Made by a program: the position numbers and the translations under genes
Source: Parelaphostrongylus tenuis
Lineage: Eukaryota; Nematoda; Chromadorea; Rhabditida; Metastrongylidae
DNA: 64,000 nucleotides
NCBI GenBank assembly: GCA_019055375.1
Contig: JAHQIW010005186.1
Span: 372,001-436,000, forward strand
Direction: 5' to 3'
The notes under the pieces: model-generated
The model's database searches: none
What the model saw: the letters and a program-made list of their open reading frames with translations, nothing else
Told to the model about the DNA's origin: nothing
Shown here: positions 38,701-50,700 of the stretch, piece by piece
Layout of the letters: every line of letters starts with the position of its first letter
Numbering within the stretch: position 1 is the first letter of the stretch

Positions 38701-41700
38701 CCTAAGCCGCAGTAATAACTCACGTTTCTGTAAGCTAAAGTGTTTCTAACCTCTAAGTCTGACTAAATAATTGCCAGATTATTATTGGAATGCATCGTAA
38801 TATTCATAACCTCCCAGACTGGGAAACACGTGTGTGCAGAATCATACATGCAGTCCCACATGGGTCGATATTGAATAACTTCGCATCGCGTTGAAAAAAA
38901 TACTACATTCAGACAAGTAGAAAAACTTATTGAAAATGGAATAGTCGACAGTCACGCACCAGATGTTCCAATGGAAGACGTTCGCTGAAGCAAATAGGTC
39001 ACGATGAGTCTCGATAACTGGACCGCGATTATACGCCACCGAACAGTTGTCCAGGTGGTAGCTTATCTGAAAAGGATCGATCTCTGGCCATAATGAGAAA
39101 TCTGAACGGCTTCAAAAATTCGGGGTGAAGTTTCCGATTAGTGATTGACGTCGCATGCGACGGGTCTAAACTATTACCTCAGAGATTGGAGTATTTGGAA
39201 GAATTTCGTGCTGAGGGGAGTGAATCCAGATGACCGCTTCAGCATTCCTCGTGAAATTCACCTAAAAAATTATCTGTTTCATCCTCTTCAAATGGAAGAC
39301 ATGCACTCCACGCACTTTCAATCGCATCTTAGCTGAGAATATTTATCTGAGTCTTAAATAAATCACAAAACAAACAGACCTTCTGAAACCACAACTTATC
39401 ATGGCTCCTACGGTTAGTGATTGTGCCATCAGCGTACGATAAATTATTGTAATGAACTGAACTAATCCCGTACTGATTGTCTTCGACAACAGACTGATAA
39501 AGATGGATGAAGCGATCTAAGTATTCTTGAGCTGAAAATTGAAAAATTTTGAAGGTGAAACAAAGGATACAGACCAAAGACCGCATTTGTGCTGATATTG
39601 TGTTGGATGTTGACCGATGAGACTCGACTAAAGAAAAAAGAAAGCTTCCTTCACAAATTTCAAACCGAACTATGCCTTTTGCAACGCTTTTATCTTAGCA
39701 GAGAATCTATCAGCAAGCCTAAGCAGATTATCCTCAAAGAATTTCGATAGGGTAAAAATTTACCGTCAAGAAAGAGCACTAAGACGATGAGCTTAGGAGG
39801 TCCATAGGATCGAGTGTAGTGCATAGTAACCATATTGGAGGAGAACACCACAGGAAACTGAAAACGGTCCTTATTGCAACAAAGCAGCGCGATAAATATA
39901 GAAAGATAAAATTAGCTATTTACCAACCATGAAGCACTTGATATGATTATTTTGATCAGTATGTCACTAGTACCACCTAACCTACTTTAATTATCGAGTA
40001 ATTTGATGAGGCGCCAGCAATGTCTCCTTTGCCATTGTCCAAGCAGGCTCTGCTTTCTCTATGAACTCGAATTGCATCATATTCTTTCTTCTACAGTGTT
40101 TGTAAAGAATTCTCGTAACTTTTCCGTAATCAAAAGGGGTCCTGAAAGGACCTTTATGCTGGAGAAGGATTTTCCGTTGGACCTTTAGTGATCATTCGCA
40201 AGCTCAGATCACAAGTACTTCAAAAACTTGCTTGCTTCTCAAAAGACCTTCTCACAGCGTTGTAGCAGTAAGAATGATATGACGCTTCACACACGGCGAG
40301 TTTCATTGGATATAGTTCTACAGAACAAAGCTCGTCCAAACAATCAATGATCATTCGATGGCGTGATTCTCGTTATTCAAAATGTAACCGTTTCTTGAGA
40401 AGGCTTTTTATAGCGTTGTAGGAAGAAGAAAATGTGTTTCGTACGCGCCTATTTTTCGCAAAACACAGCTCTTTCTTTGGACTATCAATAATCGTGTGAT
40501 AGCATAAATCACGGCTATTCCGACAATGTACTTCATTTCTAGAAATAACCTTCTATTACACTGCAGTACGAAAAATAAGATTGAGTTTCACATACGCAGC
40601 GCGTTACTTGTAGACTAAATTGGTGGTTGTGAATCAATAAGCGATCAATCGACCGCGTAGCGCGGCCTCTACTATTTACATGTGGAGCAGGACCTTTGCT
40701 AGTAAAATCAGGATTTTTACAGCCTGAAAATTTAAGTAAAACATATGGCTCTCATAACCCAAGATTTCTCCTTCATATGATTTTAGTGCTTAGTCTTAGA
40801 TTTAGTAAAGGGCTTATTTGGCCATAAAATGAAAATTAAAGCCTGGCCCACCGAACGATAGGACAAAGTCCATTCAAAAGCTAAATGTGTAAAATCCATA
40901 AACCTCTGTGAAACGGAGGTGAATTTTTCTGAATAAAACACGCGAATACTCGCGATTACGCCTCACGCGTGTAAACCCAATGTTGTTTTCTCTGTTACAA
41001 AGCTGTATGAAGCCTTTTTAGAAAACATGTGGACTTCTGCATTTCTCAGTGATTTAAGCTTTCGAATAGTTACTGAAACTCTGGTGGAAAGGTTTTGCCC
41101 AACAAAAAGATGCCTTAAAAAAGATTTTCTAAAAACGGATTAGTACCGATTTCTGGCTAACGGGTCAGTTTGTACTTATTCTGTTCTCAATATTCCGTGG
41201 GACCCATTAGCTAACGACTCCTGCCCATCGCTGAATATCTGATTTGCAAAATATCGACGTAAGGCTGTGTCTCCGATGCTTGACAGCCACGGTCACTCAA
41301 AACGTCGGTTCCCTTTCATTTTCATATTAACATTATTGCTATAATATCCCAAGAAATCAGGAACGCTGGGTAATCTAACCCTGCTTATGTGGTGTTGTCT
41401 CCTGAGCGTAGTTTACAGCAGTGAGAGACATTCAGTCAATACTATGGGCAATTATTCGATTGCTTTTTTGTGCACTTTGATCCAATTCGGACAGCTTTAC
41501 TAATATCTTGAACAGCTCAGTTTTTCCTAATCAGTTCTAGAGCTGACTAACTCGCCATATTAAAATCTTTGTTCAGACACTCACTCAGGTTTTTTGTGAG
41601 AAAATTGCTTGATATTCAACCGGAAACAAACTTCTCCATCATAGTTGTCAAAATTGTCACCAATCGCCTCATCTGATTTAAGCTTCGTGTCATATAACTG

Positions 41701-44700
41701 ATACCAGCGCCGCAAAAATGGAGTAACTGCCAATCATTTTCACTTTCTATTCATTCTATTCGTTGTCAGTTTTCTTATGACTTTCCGCTAAGCACTGGCA
41801 ACGAATGTATGCTGACATCCTAGTGAACTTTTTTCATGTCGACAAAAGTGAGATGAAGCGATATTTCTCTTCCATTGCAGTGAACCCTTACCAGGATGTT
41901 CTCATAAGTATATTTCATAGTTCAACATTATGTCAAATATGCTGAGAATTTTTTTAACACAAGCTCAGATGATTGGCAAAAAGCCGCTTCTTAGAGTAGA
42001 AAATTCGCATGTGAGTTGCACAGAAGAATCACGGCACATCGAAAGAATGGAAAAAGGCACATTTTGGAGAGATGAGCTTTTTATATGTGATTGCCGTCGA
42101 AAGCGAATAAATCTCTCATATGAACAATTCTAGAAGTCCGCAGAGGATTTCGGTAGTGCGTTGTTAACACTAAGCAAACGTTTCAAACCATTAATATCCT
42201 TCCCATCAATGAAAAGGCTGTAAGGATAAGCTGTGAGCACGAATGAATGGAGGCTCTCCTGCTGTAAGTGAGGGTGAAGTGAGCGTGATGCGATCACTGG
42301 CGAAGACAAAGGTGATACGGAAACTAAGAAATTTTTGATTTCCTCCTATTGTAAACTGAACCAATGCAAAGCACAGCGTATAGCGTTTTATATTGAAACT
42401 TTTGAAGCATTACTGCTATTTTGGACGATTGAAATTTTCTAATGACAGTTCTAGGTCAACTAAACTATTGCAAAAGTTAGGGTTGATTATGGTCCAGACT
42501 TAAAACATATCTATGCGATTAATTCGGAAAAATTGGTGAAATACCTTCACAGAGTCGCCTCTAGCACTGTAGGACTTGCCACTCTTCGGATCGAAAAATA
42601 TGGCATCCTCATCGGAAATGTTCGACACAGCGTTCACTATCTGAAAAGCTCTAAACATTATTTTTCGTTATAAATAACAAGTAGATGCTACTATTATTTA
42701 GTACTATTTGTAGAACTCGTCACCACAATCTAATGTATGAATCTCAGAAGTAATTGAATTCATTTAATTCACTCGCATTCATCCTCTCTTCAAAGTTCTT
42801 CGAATAGTTCCCGTGTTGCTTCGATTGCTTAGAGCCTTTGCCATCTTTATGGATGTCATAAAACGATGGTCGAGGAGCCTCCTCTTGCAGTCATGGAGGT
42901 AGATGAGCTAAACTTCCCTATAGCGCTCGCAAATTGATTGCAAGAGAGTGCTGCGGAGGGGTGAACTAATGTCTTGCTATCTTTTTACCTTGACACACCA
43001 CTTCACTCGCCACTGCGCTACCCTATCCTAACTTTGAAGCGTACAAAATATTATGGCAAACTAAACAATCTAACACTGTTGTTCTGCGGAAAATGCCTGC
43101 CTAGTGAAAAAGAAAATAGAAGGAAAAAATATAGATATATTCAGCGATGATATACGGCAAAAAAATCGAAGTAAAGTGTTTTGATTCAACTTTATTATGT
43201 TACTTTTCTATAGAAGACTTCACTTATAAAAATGACAGAAATTACTTGCTCAAATGAATGTTAATAGAAGCATAAAGAAAACTCGCTTGAATGGCCATCC
43301 TCGCTGGTAGACCGTAGCCGAATCCGTTAGCTCGCAGTTTCATTTCAAAACTGCAACGCTCCAAAGGAACTTAACAGAAATGACTGTAGAAGAAGAAAGT
43401 ATGACAGAGTTCAGAATCTCGACAGTCCCATAAGAAATCATTGGCTCGTATTATGCGAAATAAACCCACCAAGTGGACATTCGGATGTTGGTTTGGCAAT
43501 GAGGAATTTTCGCTGGTTCAGATGGCTTTCGATAACCTGAATGAGACAACGCTTCAGCTTCCCAAAGCCTGCTTGCAAAGGCCTCCAGCCTTGCTGTTTG
43601 GACGGGTTGAAAATATTTTGAGGAAAAAAGATGATTGATGTATTGAAACCAAAAATTTTTGCTTTTATACCACCACAGGGATAAATGCTAACAAATCTCT
43701 ACTATACGAGGTGCAAAACACCAGTTGCTTATACACGTCTAGAAGCTGAAAATCTGCTATATTTTGATTCGAATTCGAATTTAATGCAAAAGCGGTGAAT
43801 AAAAAGTCTTGCCCACCTCGACATATTTGTACGTCTCGCTTGGAATGATATAGATGTTGTTGGCCTCGAGTTCTGGCTGTTCTCTCATATCCAGCCATGA
43901 CACGATATCTCTTTGTAGTTCCGCTGAGATCTTAGGGTCATAGCGTAATCCAGCCTGTCCAGATCGCGTTAGTGACATCTGAATAGCGCCCTTCAAAAGA
44001 GACACTAAATTCGAAGTGTTATGTCGAGCTCAAAAGTACTGCAAATATCTAAGATCGGGAGGTCTGATCACTTCGGCAGTAATCGAAAGGTCAAGATCTG
44101 TTGCCATCTACTGGACTTATCAAGTAGTTGCTTAATTCACCATTTTCAAAGAACCGAGAAAATTGGGAACGACCTCCTCAAGAGTGATCCCAACGGATCG
44201 AAGGTGCATGCCATTACGTCTGTTGTTCGTCACAATGCTTTTTCTAAACGCAGGCTTTTTGATTAGGTCGTTGTAGATAACATCGATTCCATTCCAAAAA
44301 TTGTTCTAGAAATAAAACTTTTACAAATTTCAAGCTATCTCTATACACCCACACAAAGAAATAAGATAGCGTGGTAGATGGATATGAGACCAAATCCAGC
44401 GTCTGCCGCATTATCTTATGGGGTTCCCTTTTTGAATAAATAAATCTGACATAATTGGCTACATGGACGTGCGAAGGCCTGATACAATTTAACAATCTGA
44501 TTTTACCTTCTCAGATAAGCCAAATTGGCAATGGTCATCTTGATAGAACGAGGACTGGATTGAATTTGAGACCACCTGTGAACTACGGAGTATCTCTCAA
44601 CTATTGTGTTAATCGCTTCCATTACTCGCAGAAATATTTCATAGATTCACCCACTAAACTCACCTCAGCACTGATAACCTTAGCATTTTAGGCTTGTAAA

Positions 44701-47700
44701 AAAAGTATAGCTCTGTTGTGTTTTATTTATCGTAGTATTTAGTCAAAAGAAGGGCATTTGTGGGGCAGTGATCAGAGGTGTCCTAAGACATACGTGATAG
44801 ATGGTTCGATCTCGCGTTTGAAGCTCACCAGGTCTTCCTTCCTCCAAACTCCATCAACAAATTAGTTCTAGACTAGTCTGAGAGAATAGTAGTACTGTTT
44901 TGTCAGATGGTTACACTGAGAGACATTATGAAGTTCAGATGTGCAATCACTCATTTTTATCGATGGGTAATGAAGTCGATTTCATGACGTAATTCTCAAA
45001 TATCGATCAGCGACGGAAGCTCTTATCCTTCATTCAAAAGGCGAAAGATTATAAAAGCTCTTTTTTATAGTGAGAGCGGTTGTTATTGAAGAGTAGCAAA
45101 AGCAAAGAAGGAGAGAAAGGCAAAAAATGGCCTTCTTGAAAAAAAAAACCAATAGGGAATGGTCTCACCTTTATGGTTAAGTTGTGAAAGACATGATAGT
45201 TCCAATCGATCTGAAGTGCAGGAGAAAATTCGGGTACTCGAAAATCGAACAGACCGGCCTGGAATTGAAAAGAATCACAACGGAGTAGACGATATGAACC
45301 ATTACATCCGGCTATCTCTAGCATACAAAGAACTTGTCGCTTACTTAATCATTACAGAGAATTTTATTAGGCATGAGGAAGCTGTGCTACATGATTGTTC
45401 TCAATGTCGGACAAATGCAACAGACTATTCCTACCTTTTCGATTACCCAATTACTCATTGTAGTCTGGCCAGTGAATGTTGGAGGATTCGCCAGAAGTGA
45501 GTACCGTACACCTGCCCAACGAGGCTCAGCACAACGAATGGCTAGATGAAATATTTCATCAAAAACATCAAATATTGAAAAATTGATTCTCCAACGAATC
45601 TCAAACTCACCGACAACTTCAGTCGGACGACAACCAGCAGCAACATTGTGAGTCACTCCGTCATGACGACAGCGGGTCAAGTCTACCTACACATTGTTTT
45701 GATTCATTTGGATATACTTAAATCATTAGACAATCTGGAAATCAAAGAGTGCTTTTGTGGCATTCTGGAGGTAGATGAATTACTGGGATGCATCAGTCTT
45801 TCAGTCTGAACGAAAATTTAATGGCCAGCTATTCAAAACATTACTCAAATTCCTTGGTAATTGTTCTAAGCAGAAGACACTTCTCTCCATAATAAACGCT
45901 CGGCTTTTGGATCACTCGTTCTTTTGATCGCAAACGTTATCACTGGAAATCGGGTAGCGCAGTGGACGTAAGTTCTTTTGTTACGCGAAGGGCCCCATCT
46001 ACCCAAGAGCTTGTTGAGTCATACTTTAGGTGCAGACCATCTATCACCTCATCTCTCCTGTGTCACGAGATTAGTCACGCACTTGCCTAGGGCTAACTGA
46101 CTGCCTTTCACTTGGGAACGACCCAGAAGGGTTGTTTAAGGAATCCAAAAGGAATTAAGTCGATTAACATTCAACGAAATTCTACCTACCTCGTTTTCCT
46201 CACAGCGAACGTTGTCCATGATCATTGGAAGCTCTCCTTTTGAACGAAATATTCTCCAATTTTCGAAAAACTCAAGGTCAGCTACCAAGCCCAGCTGATT
46301 GCAAGAAAGCTGAGCCAGCTGCGGAGTCCACGATCGATTACAGACCGTGCCCCAAGTTCCATCGAGGAAAACCTGAGTATCTATCAGGTAAAAGGAGTTG
46401 AAGATTAGATTAAGTAGTACTCACAAGTGGATCGATAGTAAATATAGCACCTAATGAGTTATTGGGATACATTAGTACATAAATATATCCTTTTCATGTT
46501 TATCAACTAAACCGTGGACTGGATAAAACGAAATGACTCAAGGAAATAAAATAATCAATGGGTTAACTCTTCAATAGCTAAAAATCAAAGCCTGAGGCAA
46601 AGTTCTGACCTCTAGCCGGCCCTCAGTCACTTCATCGTTCCCGTCATCGTCAACCAGACGAATGTTCTTGTTCTTGGGCAAAACAAACGGGTTACTGGTG
46701 AAGGTTACTTCCTTACCTGGAGCAAAGAACTCCGTCTTAGCAAGTTCACCCTGAAAGAAGCATTACGTTAGATACCTCTATTGAATATCATCATTTGGCC
46801 TCCATTAACATATCGATTTCCTCATTGCGAAGATGCAGGATAATGCAGTTTTGAATAAGAAAATTACTTTTCTAAGATTATAATTGAAGAATACACGGCT
46901 TGATGACTCGTTCTTCACAAAAATTCAATACGTTCCGATTTCCATAAAATTTTTGTGCAAATTTCAGTACAAAACTTCGAATTTAGAGACGTACTCAAGC
47001 TTTTACCGGGTCAACGGTTCTAACATTCTAAGCCTTTCATGAGGTTTGTTATGAGCACTTATAAAGTGTAAAACACGTGTTTCGGCCTTGTAGCCTCGTC
47101 AGTTGCACAGTGCCCCTCGTCTTTGCCGACCCTCTCGGGAGAGAGCCCCATTACATAGAGGTGTCGTCGACGAACACGTTACACCATAAATAAAGTTAGA
47201 CGCACAGACGAGGGCAGTGTGCAACTGACGGGGCTGCAAGGCCGAAACACGTGTACTGCATTGTACAATGCTCATAACAGACCTCATAAGAGGCTTGAAA
47301 TATGCTGTTAGATAGTATTGGTTCTAAGCGAGGTCTTAAACAACAGTCGAATATAAAGATCCTGATATTCAAAAGGAAAGGAGTCGACCCACCTGTACCA
47401 GCATCCCTAAGCCATTATGAAATTCCAAGATTGATCCTGATGCTATTGTCAGCTTTGCTCCGGGCACTACATGCAGATCGTCCACTACAGTATACCTGTA
47501 GACAAAGGTGATACAAGTTTATCTCTAGTCTTCTACATACTGTTTTTACAATGATATATTTTTCTGTAATTACATTTCTGTGGAAGATCTGGTTTGTGGA
47601 ACGTCATAAGGAAGATCACCTAAAGTTGAAGTAAGTTAGACAAGAGCATCCAACACTTACTTCTTCTAACACTTCCCCCTACCAATGAATAATTTATTAT

Positions 47701-50700
47701 ATCTAAACATTGACCAAGCGCACTTGGCTGGAACGAGAAGTTCGATGAATGAAGTATAAAATCATCTTCTCCTGTAAAAGTCTACCACAAAAACGTGCAA
47801 CAGGCTTGAGTATCTTTTTTGAATCCGTCTTCACACAGCTGGGAACTCTCACTATACCCACATGATGGACGTTACGCAAGAAAAGAGGAATTCAGGAAGG
47901 AAACATTTCTTTGTGCATGAACTGTAATCCATCTCCAATTCAAAATTAATCGGAGCACCACGGATGCTTCATTAGTGGGGATTTATTCCCCCTATTACTT
48001 CGGGAATGATCCGCCAGACAATCTGTGAGTTCTATGACCTACTCTGTCGAAGTGTGATATCCATAGCTACATTGTTGAACACTATCAACAAGACTCAACT
48101 TGCACTCAAGAGCGATTTTGAACAGGAATTGCACAGGTTACCGCAGGCGGTGTGATGGAAGTATCAAGCTCGATGAGAAAAAAGTCTATTCAAAAGACAA
48201 AAGTAACGTGAACACCGAAAGACTGGTCACCTGCCAAGAATCAAATCATGGTTCTCATAGATGGTACCGCCGAGTACAAATGGTTGCGAATCCTTGCGGA
48301 ACTCACGAATGAATTCGTCCATATCGGTGATATGAGGATTCCTTTGATTACAAACCGCTGCATATGGATCAACTTCGATCACTGCTAGAGAATACCTATT
48401 GAACTGAAAACATTAGGTTAGATGTTAGTTCACTATCACATAATTACGTATTCACATCTAATTCGTTTTTGAAAACATGAAAAAGTGGAATCGCACACAT
48501 ATTTTTCATACAAAACTGCCTAAAATTCGTATCATAGATGCTTTCCCTGACCTGATCGAAGACTTTACTCATAAACTGAGCGGGTGCTGGCGATCCCCAA
48601 TTATTCTCCTTTGCGTCGATCCGCTTAGCATGCTCCGTGAGTTCGGTTCCAATCTCGTAATCCGCTTGCGGATTTTTGAAGCAATTTCGGTGAATCACTA
48701 CGTTACTAAAAAGCGAAAAATGAGCCATCATTGTCTGAATATTGAATTTATTGCGCCGACATAGTAGAGACTGTGGTAGAATTAGTTTTAAGGGTATTAT
48801 GTCAAAACTTGCATACCTTACTTTATCTAAGAGTTTTTGTAAAAATTTTTCACCAGAGTATCACTATCTCGATATAGAAAAAGTGCTTTTAGGAAGACGA
48901 AAATGAGGTTAATCCTCCTGATAGGTTTCCCATGTTAGAAGTAAATTCATCGTTTGATCCGGATGTTCGATTAGGGGTAAATCTGTGCAAAGGATTATTA
49001 TCGCTCTAGTGAGTAACCTCGCGCACATCGTGGCAAAACATCAATCTACAAGTGAAAGCAGGTATGTGACGGTGATGATGACGATTTGTATTACCCGGCT
49101 TCTCTGGTCCAAGCTTCTTCAAATTGATTGAGTATCTAGGAGTCATGTGCGCAGTGGGTAGAAGTACTCTGCGTTGCACACAAGATCAATGGTTTGATCT
49201 AGCGCTCATGGCTCACCAAGCCATTCGTCCCTCCGGGATTAGTAAATTGGTACCCGACTTTTTGGGACTGACTCGACACAGCGGCAGGTTATCGCAAATC
49301 ATTTGAAGGCCACGTGTGCATTCTATCTCCTCAAACGAAGCTAAAATAATTAAAGACGAATGCATGGCGGATCCCTCTGGGTTTGCTCAACGCCAAGAGC
49401 TTTATTTTATTCTTTTTGTTGAGTTTTCAGATTACATACAGCAACAACCCTTTGCATTCTTTCATCAACCAGAAACTAGAAGATTTATGCTTTTGCAACT
49501 ATTTTGAGAAAATTTAGTGTTCAGGAAGAAATTTTTAGACGAACGACAAACATCTTTGACGGAAGCAATAAACACATGAGGGAAACTACCTGCTCGAGAC
49601 CACCAACGCTGCGTAAGGGGTTGAGCGCGGCCTCAGATCAGGAAACGGATTGAATACAACATTTTCACGCACCTAAATAACCATTCTGACTGAATCGTTT
49701 ACATTATCACATAATTTTCACAGAATATTCCCTGTGTTCGATATTTAGCCTTAAATGGCTTAGTATGAACATTTCATTCCTATTAGTCTAGATTTTCTTA
49801 TGATACCTTCATATCCAACTGTTTTTTGAAGCCTCGCCAAAACAATATAATCTGACATTTTTTTTTTGAAAATTTTATAGATGTTTTATAGGCACTCATA
49901 CGGTGCAAGACAAGGGTTTAGGCCTTGAAGCTTCATCGGTTGCACGGTGCCTTTCGTATGAGCCAATTGCTCTATGTCAGAAGGTTCTACCCCGGGATTG
50001 GCTCAAACGAAAGGCACTGTGCAACTGATGAGGCTGCAAAGTAACGTGTATTGCACTGCATAAGTACCTATAAAAGGCCTCAGAAAACAACTCCAAAAAT
50101 ACATTGTCAGATTATATTGTTTTGAGTAAAATCTGGAGGAGTCGAATACCAAGTGATATCAAAAATATCAGTCTTGAGCAATCGACTGTTAAGCACTACA
50201 ATGTCCGTGATCATGTCACTGAACATGCAGTGATATGTTATCTTTGTCGTGTGTGAAGCAAATCTCTTTTTACATACAGCAATGCAACATGTTCGTTGCC
50301 AATTCCTTTATGTAAAGCTCCCAAAGGGAATTGTCTCAAGCGAAAGGCACCGTGCATCTAACGAGGCTGCAAGGCCGAAGCATGTGTATTGCATTGGATA
50401 AGTTACTATGAAAATCCTCATGAAATGCTCAAGAAAAGCGTTGCCAGAATATAATCTATTCTTGTATTTGATATTTTTGAATGGATCGTCTTTATGAATC
50501 GTGTACATCTATCTTTCAATGTTAATCGTTCTTCCCACTTGCATTCATACATCTTCATGAAAACTGTCGGATTGAATCATGGCAACGTAGATGAAGACAA
50601 ATGTGCATTAGAGATAAAACGCAGTTGGCTTCAGATAACGAACCCCTCGGCTGAACTCACCTTATTTTCATAGTAAAAGTTAACATCCTTCGCAATCCAT

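Larger units (their letters stand above)
36817..38959 (-). other. 2.1-kb intron
   Basis: Holds the hammerhead element at 37.5-37.9 kb and a tRNA-like scrap at 38270-38360. No further exon is needed by phase. Confidence 0.5.
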
